Source: JAEHDI01 sp035455185
GTDB lineage: Bacteria > Acidobacteriota > Terriglobia > Bryobacterales > Bryobacteraceae
Direction of reading: 5' to 3'
Assembly: GCA_035455185.1 (NCBI GenBank)
Contig: DATIFQ010000208.1
Coordinates: 1 to 26,682, forward strand
Length of the DNA: 26,682 nt
Below are positions 1-6,683 of this stretch, piece by piece. The position numbers and the translations under genes are program-made. The notes under the pieces are model-generated. The model searched no databases. It had not been told where the DNA came from and saw nothing but the letters and a program-made list of their open reading frames with translations. How positions within the stretch are numbered: the stretch's first letter is position 1; every line of letters begins with the position of its first letter.

Positions 1-1636
1 GGTACACCGGCTCGCGCCCGCGACGCCCTGTAACGAGAGCGGAGAGCGGAGCCTTAAATAGTTCGTGCTCGGGCACGACCTTCCAGTGAGCCTTTTCACG
101 CGCGGACCGGCCCACGTGACCGAACAACGCCGCGTACAGCGTTTCGCCTGCTTCGGTTTCGCTGCCGGCCCGCACGGCCAGGCTGAACTGTTTCACCAGC
201 TCCGTTAGCCGCCGGCGGGAGGGCAGTCGCTTCATGTGGAAGGACTCCCCCGTCAGCTCCCAGCGGTACGATTCGGTCTCGCCGAGGTGGAAACTCAAAA
301 GTGCCTCGTCGTTGGCCATCGCGCCCTGTACGCGATCGAACGGTACCCTGCCGGGCACCTCAGTGCCCGGCATCTCGAGTCCCGATCGCGTCTCAATTTC
401 GGTTAGTCGGAATCGCAGTTCGTCGATCCGGCGCCGTATCTCCGTCTTGCCGCCCCGGAGCAACTCTGTTTCCGACGCCCGGAGCTGAGCGAGGGTCTGC
501 CAATACTCAACAGGCATTCTTCGATTGCCCGAGACGCTGAGCAACAACCGCAAGCCGGCCGCCCGGTTCTCCTCGGAGGCCGTGAAGGCCTGCCGCGCGT
601 AACGCTCGTCGCCGGTGCGGAAATAGAGACGCGCGGCCGAGCATACGTACGCTGTGTATACGTTCTGGAGATCGGCAGTGGTATTTGTCCACACTGAGTC
701 CGAAAACGGGAGTTCCGCGCGCCAACGTCGTGCGAATTCCAGAGCACTTTCAAGATCTGCGAGGGCTTCTTTGAGGCTTCCTTGCCGGAGCCGAGCTTGC
801 CCACGCGCGTGGTACACACGCCACAACGGCACTGTGCCGCTCCCCCGTAATGCTCTTTTGACAGCTTCGTCGAGCAGTCTGCCGGCAGTTGGAAGTTCCC
901 CTTGCTCCAGTTTCAGCAAGCCAAGAATGTAGTAGGAGTAGTCGAGTTCCTGAAGGCGATATAGTTTGCTCAACCGGAATGCCTCCAGCAACACCCGTTC
1001 CGCGCTGTCCAGCCAGCCCCGCTTCATCAGCAGGTAACCAAACCGGTTCGAGGCCAGCGCGCGACTGGCGGTATCACCCATCCGGTCGGCTGCCTCGACC
1101 GCATCCAGGTAAAGGCGCAAAGCGCTCCTCGTGTCGCCCACTCGTGCGCTGAGCAGCGCGCTCTGTGCGAGCAGGAGCGGGAGGTATTTGCTCTTGCCCT
1201 CTTTGCGCAAGAAATCCAGAGTTTCGCGTGACACGGCGAGCCCAGCATTTGGCTCCTCCATCTGGAGGTACAGCGAAGACAAATTCGCCGAGACGGTCGC
1301 GAGCATCTCCGTATCCCCCGTTATCTCCGCCAGCCGCTTTGCCTCAAGATACGCATCGAGCGCGCCGCGGTATTGAAACATCGCGAAGCGGCAACCTCCG
1401 AGATTAATCAGGAAGCGAATGGCTGACGCGGTATCGCGCGACCGCAGCGACCTCCGGTATCCCTCAGCATGAATGTGAGCCGCGCGGAGGTACTCTCGGT
1501 TCCGGAATAGGGCGTTTCCCTGAGCTCGGAGTTTCTGCAGCGCGGGATCCTGTCGGTGGCCACGCCGAGGTCGAATAAGTGGGCCGGCCGTCATCATCAG
1601 CATGAGGACGAGTGCGGCGGTTGAGAGTGTCTTCAT
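1..1636 (-). CDS. TPR-repeat CHAT-domain protein, partial (C-terminus beyond window)
   Basis: The frame is open from an ATG at 1634-1636 to the window edge, about 545 residues with no stop, so the C-terminus is missing. It begins with a hydrophobic stretch (MKTLSTAALVLMLMM) that looks like a signal peptide or anchor. Residues about 30-370 are helical TPR-like repeats, with patterns such as ALRLYLDAVEAADRMGD and GSLKEALADLESALEFA. From about residue 430 the sequence matches the start of a CHAT (caspase-like) domain: DEALLSFHLGETESYRW, then KVVPEHELFKAPLSAL. The catalytic His and Cys of CHAT lie further on and cannot be checked. CHAT proteins are caspase-fold peptidases, often tied to signalling or defence; no partner is visible. 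No Shine-Dalgarno is seen; an inverted repeat lies 41 bp upstream. Confidence 0.82.
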   Translation of the reverse strand, partial: MKTLSTAALVLMLMMTAGPLIRPRRGHRQDPALQKLRAQGNALFRNREYLRAAHIHAEGYRRSLRSRDTASAIRFLINLGGCRFAMFQYRGALDAYLEAKRLAEITGDTEMLATVSANLSSLYLQMEEPNAGLAVSRETLDFLRKEGKSKYLPLLLAQSALLSARVGDTRSALRLYLDAVEAADRMGDTASRALASNRFGYLLMKRGWLDSAERVLLEAFRLSKLYRLQELDYSYYILGLLKLEQGELPTAGRLLDEAVKRALRGSGTVPLWRVYHARGQARLRQGSLKEALADLESALEFARRWRAELPFSDSVWTNTTADLQNVYTAYVCSAARLYFRTGDERYARQAFTASEENRAAGLRLLLSVSGNRRMPVEYWQTLAQLRASETELLRGGKTEIRRRIDELRFRLTEIETRSGLEMPGTEVPGRVPFDRVQGAMANDEALLSFHLGETESYRWELTGESFHMKRLPSRRRLTELVKQFSLAVRAGSETEAGETLYAALFGHVGRSAREKAHWKVVPEHELFKAPLSALVTGRRGREPVY

Positions 1637-1676
1637 GTGTGAGAGAGGAAAAGGGAATGGAACTATGAGCCTGAAG

Positions 1677-1713
1677 TTCCTAGGAGTACCCTAACCAGGA
1701 GTACTCCTAGGAA
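1677..1713. promoter_or_regulatory. Perfect 13-bp inverted repeat, probable operator of the TPR-CHAT gene
   Basis: The arms TTCCTAGGAGTAC (1677-1689) and GTACTCCTAGGAA (1701-1713) are perfect reverse complements with an 11-bp spacer. Within it, AGGAGTAC occurs as a direct repeat at 1682 and 1697 (15 bp apart), and AGGAGTACTCCT (1697-1708) is itself a 12-bp palindrome. It lies 41 bp before the TPR-CHAT start. No T-run follows on either strand, so an operator for a dimeric repressor is a better reading than a terminator. The regulator is not identified. Confidence 0.5.
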
Positions 1714-2001
1714 TCATACCAGACATTGCCGTGGATATGGCAACCATGTCTAATGGTTAAAACTTAGACGTGCGCCTGTGGTCGCGCACGAGAGGGTTCT
1801 GAACTTCCAGGGGCCACAGCCGATCAGTCGACAATGATGATGATCGGGGGCATTCGGTACCTCGATGGGAGTGTGCTCTACTCCCGATCCGAGGATAGCC
1901 ACAGAGCGGTGTTTCCCGGCCTGAACTGAAACTCATAAGGTGTGTATTTTCATTGAATTACAACATTCAGTTGTCTTGTGACTGGCAAATACCCGGGTCC
2001 T
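1714..2001. other. Non-coding stretch with several inverted repeats
   Basis: No credible gene is seen between the operator-like repeat and the end of the oxidoreductase gene. Four dyads are visible: CGTGCGC/GCGCACG (1769-1775 and 1784-1790), CCGATCA/TGATCGG (1820-1826 and 1841-1847), an interrupted stem CCTCG..GGGAGT/ACTCCC..CGAGG (1860-1894), and ACAAC/GTTGT (1960-1974). The stretch is downstream of the minus-strand oxidoreductase and upstream of the TPR-CHAT gene, so it may hold a terminator and a promoter. The dyad at 1769-1790 is followed on the minus strand by TCTAAGTTTT, the most terminator-like of the four. Confidence 0.4.
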
Positions 2002-3093
2002 CTAGATGTGGAGAACCCGACCCTGCTCAGCCGCTTCGCGTGCCCGCAAGACGACTTCATTGACACGCCAGATCTCGGCCATGGTAAGGGCGGGTGTCTT
2101 ACCTAGGTATACCGACTCAAGGAAGTCAACGAACACGGAACCTTCGGCCGGCAGTTCGCGGATCTCCTCGAGTTTTCGCCCTGAGGAAACGAGCGTGACG
2201 CCACCAGTGTTATAGTACTCGGCTATCCCTTTCGTCCCGGCGAGTCGCAACCGGTCGTCACCGTGGGAGGGGGCCGTTTCAGGGCGGAGGTAGTCCATCC
2301 GCAGCGTGGCTGCGCCGCCGTTGTCCATCCGGAACAGGCTGGCGGCACTGTTTTCCGCGTCTCCGATCTCCGGAAAACCGATCCGCGCCTGGAACGAGGC
2401 GACCTCCTTGAAGTCCCGCCCGCTCGTCCAGAGCATCAGATCCACCATGTGAATGCCCACCCATGGAATTGTTCCGCCATAAGTGGCGCGTCGCTTGCGC
2501 CATTCTGGCGCGCCGGCGACCTTATACGACTTCTGGGCGCCGATTTGCGCCACTTCTCCGATCTCACCGGAATCCACGATGCGTTTCAGCGCCAGGTATG
2601 GGGGAGAGAACCGCATCGGCAGCAACATGGACAATTTCACACCGTTTCGCGTAACGGACTTCCTCACTTTCTCAAGATCTCCGCGTTCGATTGCCAGCGG
2701 TTTTTCCGCGATGACATTCAGTTTCTTGTCCGTGCAAGCGAGAACGGCGGCGGCACGCTCACCGTTGTTGTTGTTGACCGCAACGAGGTCCAGTGATTCG
2801 CGTTCGAGCATCTCTCCGTAATCCCGGTATTGCCGGACGGCAGCCAGCTTCGGATGCCGGGCGGCGCTCGCCATCTTGCCGGCATCGGAATCGGCGATGG
2901 CGACCACATCAACGTCGGGCAACCGGGGCAGCGGATCGAGGATCTCGCTGTAGTGGCCGTCGAAACCGATCATGCCCACCCGAATCTTCTTCGGCAGCCT
3001 AACCGGACCGGATTCCGCATGCGCTGCAAGCGCGGCGGACGCGCCGGCCAGCACCTCGCGGCGCGTCATCGAGCGTGCTTTCATTGGTGACAT
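2002..3093 (-). CDS. Tat-exported Gfo/Idh/MocA family oxidoreductase
   Basis: Probable NAD(P)-dependent sugar or polyol oxidoreductase of the secreted Gfo/Idh/MocA type. The N-terminus carries a twin-arginine signal (MTRREVLAGASAALAA), so the protein is probably exported folded with its cofactor. The Rossmann part follows (KKIRVGMIGFDGHYSEIL, with GFDGHY in place of the usual GCGxxG), then the family motif EKPLA and the C-terminal substrate domain with GGTIPWVGIHMVDLMLW. At about 360 residues it has normal family length. The start at 3093 (MSPMKARS) is chosen because a GACAAT hexamer ends 6 nt before it; 3084 (MKARS) is possible, and the longer frame to 3132 adds non-conserved residues. It stands alone and divergent from the next gene. 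The substrate cannot be told from sequence. Confidence 0.88.
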   Translation of the reverse strand: MSPMKARSMTRREVLAGASAALAAHAESGPVRLPKKIRVGMIGFDGHYSEILDPLPRLPDVDVVAIADSDAGKMASAARHPKLAAVRQYRDYGEMLERESLDLVAVNNNNGERAAAVLACTDKKLNVIAEKPLAIERGDLEKVRKSVTRNGVKLSMLLPMRFSPPYLALKRIVDSGEIGEVAQIGAQKSYKVAGAPEWRKRRATYGGTIPWVGIHMVDLMLWTSGRDFKEVASFQARIGFPEIGDAENSAASLFRMDNGGAATLRMDYLRPETAPSHGDDRLRLAGTKGIAEYYNTGGVTLVSSGRKLEEIRELPAEGSVFVDFLESVYLGKTPALTMAEIWRVNEVVLRAREAAEQGRVLHI

Positions 3094-3215
3094 GCCGAGA
3101 TTGTCCCATACAATCGCGTGATGCGCTCCCACCGGCTTCGCCCAGCGAGGCGAAGGCTTACCGGCTAAGATTCGAGCGCCTGTCGCCTTGCGGTAGACTG
3201 GGGAATTCCTTCGGT
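3094..3215. promoter_or_regulatory. Divergent promoter region with a 7-bp hairpin
   Basis: This spacer separates two divergent genes. It contains a perfect stem CTTCGCC/GGCGAAG (3136-3142 and 3149-3155) with a 6-nt loop, flanked by CCGG on both sides. On the minus strand GACAAT (3100-3105) lies 6 nt before the oxidoreductase start at 3093. On the plus strand TAGACT (3194-3199) lies 16 nt before the ATG at 3216. Neither has a clear -35 box. Confidence 0.3.
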
Positions 3216-3806
3216 ATGCACTATCGTCGGCTTGCTTCCCTACTTCTGGGCGCCTGGCTTTGCGGGAGCCTGTTTCTGGTGGCCGTAGCGACGCGGAATT
3301 TCGGCGCTGTCGACGAGATGCTCAGTGCACCCGGACCAGAAGCCGCCAAACAAATCCAGAAAATCGGCAAGGAGCAGGCGCGGATGCTCCTCCGCCATCA
3401 AGCCTCGCTCCAAAACCTTGGGGTGTTTGAGAACTGGGAGCGCGCGCAGCTTGCGTTGGGCTTCCTGCTGCTGCTGGCTCTCTTCTTTGGAGTGGAGAGC
3501 CGGCCGTCAGCACTGGTCTTCACGTTGATTATGAGTGCCGCGGTGGTATTTCAGCACTGGTTGCTGACACCGGAAATCGCGGCGCTGGGCGGCTTGATCG
3601 AATTCATCCCATCGACGGTTCCTGCGATTGAACGCACGCGCTTCTGGAATTATCACACCGCCTACTCAATCACCGAACTGGTGAAGCTAGGGCTCGGACT
3701 CTTGTTAGCTCTGGGGTTGCTGAAGCGGCGCCGGCGGAGCGTCAGGCAACTCGACAGTGAGATCGATACAGTCGATCACGCCGACCACGGCCATGTCGAT
3801 CGGTGA
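3216..3806 (+). CDS. Small integral membrane protein, DUF4149-like
   Basis: A 196-residue protein with four predicted membrane segments: SLLLGAWLCGSLFLVAVA near the N-terminus, LALGFLLLLALFFG and VFTLIMSAAVVF in the middle, and KLGLGLLLALGLL near residue 165, followed by a basic RRRR stop. The layout, with a soluble stretch between helices 1 and 2, resembles DUF4149-type proteins; the function is unknown. ATG 3216 is preferred because helix 1 begins a few residues later; the longer frame to 3075 adds an unlikely N-terminus. The last 102 bp overlap, convergently, the end of the BMC-P gene on the other strand. Only the charged tail after the last helix lies in the overlap for most of its length. 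Confidence 0.7.
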   Translation: MHYRRLASLLLGAWLCGSLFLVAVATRNFGAVDEMLSAPGPEAAKQIQKIGKEQARMLLRHQASLQNLGVFENWERAQLALGFLLLLALFFGVESRPSALVFTLIMSAAVVFQHWLLTPEIAALGGLIEFIPSTVPAIERTRFWNYHTAYSITELVKLGLGLLLALGLLKRRRRSVRQLDSEIDTVDHADHGHVDR

Positions 3807-4022
3807 CATCGGCCGGCCGACGCTGGTCATCGCGCTGTAGCCCTCGGTTGCCAGGAGCACCCGGTCGCCGACGCCCGCGTCCACCGCATCGAGCGCCACG
3901 ACCGCATCGCCCCGATCTGTTCCATCGAGGTTTAGGGGCTGCACCAGCAGCGCCTTCCGCCCTTCGTGGCTCGCGTGTTTCTGCGTGGCCACTACCTCGC
4001 CGATCACACGAGCGATCAGCAT
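3705..4022 (-). CDS. BMC-P vertex protein (EutN/CcmL family), third paralogue
   Basis: Shell pentamer protein that caps the vertices of a bacterial microcompartment. The EutN/CcmL fold is clear from MLIARVIGEVVATQKHASHEG at the start, KALLVQPL, and the closing strand SPIDMAVVGVIDCIDL. It is 105 residues, longer than the usual 90 or so, because of a Pro-rich tail (ELPDAPPAPLQQPQS). That tail overlaps the convergent membrane-protein gene. It starts 7 bp inside the previous BMC-P gene, with GAGG about 8 nt upstream of the ATG. It is the last gene of the aldolase-shell operon. This paralogue differs from its two neighbours, so a pentamer with a distinct interface or a mixed-vertex shell is possible. 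Confidence 0.9.
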   Translation of the reverse strand: MLIARVIGEVVATQKHASHEGRKALLVQPLNLDGTDRGDAVVALDAVDAGVGDRVLLATEGYSAMTSVGRPMSPIDMAVVGVIDCIDLTVELPDAPPAPLQQPQS

Positions 4023-4297
4023 GGCCCGCCTCGCTTCACGTGAAGCTCATCGATGATGGCAACGATGGTGTTATCGGTGGGGACTTCCCGCGGCAGAAAG
4101 GGGAAACTCGATTCCCTTCCCCGGCACCAATAGATCAACTCCCCGGCGCCGGCTCCGGTGCAGTCCGTGCAAACGATCTGTCTGCCTGTTGGCTTTAATT
4201 CCGGCGTCACCGGCTGGACCAGCAGCAAGCGCTGCCCCTCAAGGTTTTCGTGTTTCGCGGTGGACCAGACGCAGCCCACAACCCGTCCCAGATACAT
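4016..4297 (-). CDS. BMC-P vertex protein (EutN/CcmL family), second paralogue
   Basis: A 93-residue EutN/CcmL-type pentamer protein. Diagnostic parts are MYLGRVVGCVWSTAKHENLEG, RLLLVQPV, the loop GAGAGELIYWCRG (the family usually has GAGvGElV) and VPTDNTIVAIIDEL at the end. It has five cysteines, including a CTDC pair and a C-terminal Cys, which its two paralogues lack; whether they bind a metal or form disulphides is unknown. It starts 4 nt after the stop of the first paralogue and overlaps the third by 7 bp, so the three are translationally coupled. Its role would be to close shell vertices next to BMC-H facets. Confidence 0.92.
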   Translation of the reverse strand: MYLGRVVGCVWSTAKHENLEGQRLLLVQPVTPELKPTGRQIVCTDCTGAGAGELIYWCRGRESSFPFLPREVPTDNTIVAIIDELHVKRGGPC

Positions 4298-4301
4298 GGC
4301 T

Positions 4302-4580
4302 TCACCGTGCGGGCTTATCGAGGCTCAGACTGTCGACGATGCCAACAATCGCCGTATCCACCGGGCGGTCCTTGCAGCCCTCCGCCATGCGCGCCGAACT
4401 GCCGGAGACGAGGATCACCGTCTCCCGGTATCCGGCGCTGACGGTGTCGACAGCCACCAGGTAGCCGGCCTCGTCCTTCCCTTCGGGAGAAACGGGCTTG
4501 ACGATCAGCAGCTTCTTGCCTTCCAGGCGGGGGTCCTTCCGTGTAGCGACCACGGTGCCCACTACGCGGGCCAAAATCAT
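4302..4580 (-). CDS. BMC-P vertex protein (EutN/CcmL family), first paralogue
   Basis: A 92-residue EutN/CcmL protein, the closest of the three to the family norm: MILARVVGTVVATRKDPRLEG, KKLLIVKPVSPEG, VAVDTVSAGYRETVILVSGSSAR and PVDTAIVGIVDSL. GAGG lies 9 nt upstream of the ATG. The 74-bp gap between it and the upstream BMC-H gene is the longest inside the operon and shows no gene. It forms the vertex pentamer of a microcompartment shell; three different vertex proteins side by side is typical of larger metabolosome loci rather than of a minimal shell. Confidence 0.93.
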   Translation of the reverse strand: MILARVVGTVVATRKDPRLEGKKLLIVKPVSPEGKDEAGYLVAVDTVSAGYRETVILVSGSSARMAEGCKDRPVDTAIVGIVDSLSLDKPAR

Positions 4581-4654
4581 TGGTATGCCTCACCGCTTGT
4601 CGTGCGTGGCCCGCGGCTCGTGATGTCCACAAGCCGCCAGCCGCGTGCGACAGG

Positions 4655-4942
4655 CTACTTCGCGTTCGACTTGCCGATCGGCAGAACGTCCTCAAGGCTC
4701 GCGTGCGGCCGCGGGATTACGTGCACAGAAACCAGCTCGCCTACCCGGCGCGCGGCGGCAGCACCCGCGTCGGTTGCCGCCCGAACGGCGGCGACATCGC
4801 CCCGCACCAACGCCGTCACGTAGCCGGATCCGATCTTTTCCCAACCGACAAGCGTCACCTTCGCCGCTTTCACCATCGCGTCGGAGGCCTCGATCATGGC
4901 CACCAAACCGCGAGTTTCGATCATTCCTAACGCTTCACCCAT
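4655..4942 (-). CDS. BMC-H shell hexamer protein (PduA/EutM/CsoS1 family)
   Basis: A single BMC domain of 95 residues. It has the canonical start GEALGMIETRGLVAMIEASDAMVKAA, the pore-lining KIGSGYVTALVRGDVAAV and AGAAAARRVGELVSVHVIPRPH, ending in a short tail. Such hexamers tile the facets of microcompartment shells; the small GSG pore passes polar metabolites. A good Shine-Dalgarno (GGAGG) lies about 5 nt before the ATG, the strongest in this operon, fitting the high amount of hexamer needed. It is the only BMC-H gene in the window and no BMC-T (trimer) gene is seen. It lies 37 bp downstream of the aldolase. Confidence 0.95.
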   Translation of the reverse strand: MGEALGMIETRGLVAMIEASDAMVKAAKVTLVGWEKIGSGYVTALVRGDVAAVRAATDAGAAAARRVGELVSVHVIPRPHASLEDVLPIGKSNAK

Positions 4943-4979
4943 TCGGCCTCCAGGTACAACCGGAAATCAAGAACTTGTT

Positions 4980-5759
4980 TCATGCAAGCCCGCGGGCCCG
5001 CAGCACTTCGTCCACCAGCCCGATCAGCTCTTCGCGGGTCACCTCGAAGCGCTCCCCTCCGCCGCAGGCTTCCTCCGCCGGCACAGGACAGCCAGGCTCA
5101 CCGCTCGAGCGCGACTTGATGCCATAACGTTCCCGCGACTCAAGGAGTTTCTGCACCTCGACCCGCGGCAACACTCTTGGACCGCCCAGCAGTTCAGCCA
5201 CCAGCGAGATACGCGCGAAGTGCTCCACTGTTTCCATCCGGAAGAACGCCTTGTAGACGTCCTCCCCGTAGCACACCGCGCCGTGGTTTCCCATCATGAT
5301 CGCGTCGTACTTTGGAATGAGCGGTAGCATCGGCTCGATCAGCTCGGGTGTGCCCGGCAATCCGTACGCAGCCAGCGGGACGCAACCTAAACCGATGACG
5401 ACCTCCGGCAGGAGGGCCAGGTTCAGCGGCTTGCCCGCCGCCGCGAATCCCGTAGAGACGGGCGGGTGTGCGTGAACCACCGAGTTGATGTCCGGACGGA
5501 GATTGTACACCGCCAGATGCATTGCGATCTCGGAAGTCCGTTCTTTGCGGCCTACGATCTTATTGCCCTGCATGTCGACCACGATCAGGTCGTCCGGGTG
5601 CATCATTCCCTTGCTCACGCCCGTCGGCGTGCAGAGAATCCGCTCCCGGTCCATCCGAATGCTGATATTGCCGTCGTTGGCCGCAACCCAGCTTTTCTGG
5701 TAGACGAGGCGGCCGACATCGACGATGTCCTGCCGCAACTCCCGCTCGGTCTTTTGCAT
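4980..5759 (-). CDS. Class II aldolase (fuculose-phosphate aldolase type) with putative microcompartment-targeting helix
   Basis: A Zn-dependent aldolase of the L-fuculose/rhamnulose-1-phosphate family, which cleaves a ketose 1-phosphate to dihydroxyacetone phosphate and an aldehyde such as lactaldehyde. Metal ligands His96 and His98 (VVHAHPP) and His159 (MGNHGAV), and acid/base Glu77 (RTSEIAMH), match the FucA pattern. At 259 residues it is longer than the usual 215 or so. After residue 212 comes a flexible Ser/Gly/Pro/Cys linker and a final amphipathic helix TREELIGLVDEVLRARG (241-257). A linker plus such a helix is the usual form of an encapsulation peptide. It heads the shell operon. Start 5759 (MQKTERELRQ) is chosen because homology begins there; the frame runs to 5903 but that part is unconserved and crosses the divergent promoter. 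Confidence 0.92.
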   Translation of the reverse strand: MQKTERELRQDIVDVGRLVYQKSWVAANDGNISIRMDRERILCTPTGVSKGMMHPDDLIVVDMQGNKIVGRKERTSEIAMHLAVYNLRPDINSVVHAHPPVSTGFAAAGKPLNLALLPEVVIGLGCVPLAAYGLPGTPELIEPMLPLIPKYDAIMMGNHGAVCYGEDVYKAFFRMETVEHFARISLVAELLGGPRVLPRVEVQKLLESRERYGIKSRSSGEPGCPVPAEEACGGGERFEVTREELIGLVDEVLRARGLA

Positions 5760-5844
5760 CCGAATCCAAGATTGTAGCAGACGGCCGTCCGTCGCCGTTC
5801 CGTTGTGACAGCGCCGGCGAAGCGCGAATGTACAATGGTTCGTA
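5760..5844. promoter_or_regulatory. Divergent promoter region between aldolase-shell operon and rhomboid gene
   Basis: Two TACAAT hexamers face outward. On the minus strand it is at 5771-5776, 11 nt before the aldolase ATG; on the plus strand at 5831-5836, 8 nt before the rhomboid GTG. With normal -10 geometry both transcripts would start at or a few bases before the start codon. No clear -35 box is seen at 17 bp, and no Shine-Dalgarno precedes either start. Confidence 0.45.
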
Positions 5845-6672
5845 GTGGACAAACGTCGCATGTGCCCGCACTGCCGGGCCTTCATCTCCTCGAGCGATCG
5901 CATCTGCCCCTACTGTGAAGCGGAAGTCGGACCTCGTGCCGCCGACCGCAGGGCATCCGGCCAAATTGTGGGCTTCATACCCCACGCCCACTTCACCACA
6001 TCGATGATCCTGCTGGTGAACTTTGGCCTTTTTGCCGCCACGGCCGTCTACAGCCTTCGCATGGGCGACGGCGGATGGATGGGCATTGACGGCCGCACGC
6101 TGGTCTATTTCGGAGGCAAGCTGCGCGAGGCGATACTGATGGGCCAGTGGTGGCGCCTCATCACTGCCGGTTTCCTCCACGGAGGACTGCTGCATATCCT
6201 GATGAACTCCTGGGTCCTGTTTGACCTCGGCGCTCAAGTCGAGGAGGTATACGGCGCCAGCCGCATGATGGTGTTCTACATCGTCGCCACCGTCGCCGGC
6301 TTCCTCGCGAGCACATTCTGGTCCCCGGCGATCTCCATCGGCGCATCCGCCGGATTGTTCGGCCTTATCGGCGCTATGATCGCCGTCGGGGTCCGCTATC
6401 CCACTTCGCTCGGAGCCGCCATTCGCGGCCTTTACATCCGCTGGGCCATCTACGGTCTGATTATCGGCTTGCTTCCGGGATTGGCTATCGATAACGCCGC
6501 ACACCTCGGCGGTCTGGCGGGCGGCTTCTGTGCCGCTTATGTTGCCGGTTTGCCCGCCCCCTTCAGGACGACCGGCGAACGCATCTGGAAGATCGCGGGT
6601 TGGGCCGCTCTCCTCGTCACGATCTACTGTTTCGTGCGATGGTTCCTCTGGTTCCGTCTCGCAACGTCCTGA
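5845..6672 (+). CDS. Rhomboid family intramembrane serine protease with N-terminal zinc ribbon
   Basis: A 275-residue membrane protease. The N-terminus has a zinc-ribbon-like pair CPHC (7-10) and CPYC (21-24). The rhomboid core follows: QWWRLITAGFLHGGLLHILMN with oxyanion residues His117 and Asn121, the nucleophile Ser168 in GASAGLFG, and His220 in AAHLGGLAGG. All catalytic residues are present, so it should be active. Substrates cannot be predicted. The start is GTG 5845; ATG 5860 would still keep the first Cys pair. It is divergent from the shell operon and not obviously related to it. The gene stops 11 bp before the end of the convergent permease-fusion gene. Confidence 0.93.
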   Translation: MDKRRMCPHCRAFISSSDRICPYCEAEVGPRAADRRASGQIVGFIPHAHFTTSMILLVNFGLFAATAVYSLRMGDGGWMGIDGRTLVYFGGKLREAILMGQWWRLITAGFLHGGLLHILMNSWVLFDLGAQVEEVYGASRMMVFYIVATVAGFLASTFWSPAISIGASAGLFGLIGAMIAVGVRYPTSLGAAIRGLYIRWAIYGLIIGLLPGLAIDNAAHLGGLAGGFCAAYVAGLPAPFRTTGERIWKIAGWAALLVTIYCFVRWFLWFRLATS

Positions 6673-6683
6673 GCCGGTCACCG

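Noticed and set aside
1990..2007. Resemblance to a cloning polylinker (CCCGGG then CCTCTAGA)
   Set aside because: It lacks the GGATCC core and flanks; the CTA is the natural stop of the oxidoreductase, so this is chance.
5560..6681. 373-residue minus-strand open frame antisense to the rhomboid gene
   Set aside because: Low-complexity, Asp/Gly/Ala/His-rich composition with no recognisable motif; it covers the complete catalytic rhomboid gene and the 5' part of the aldolase, typical of shadow frames in GC-rich DNA.
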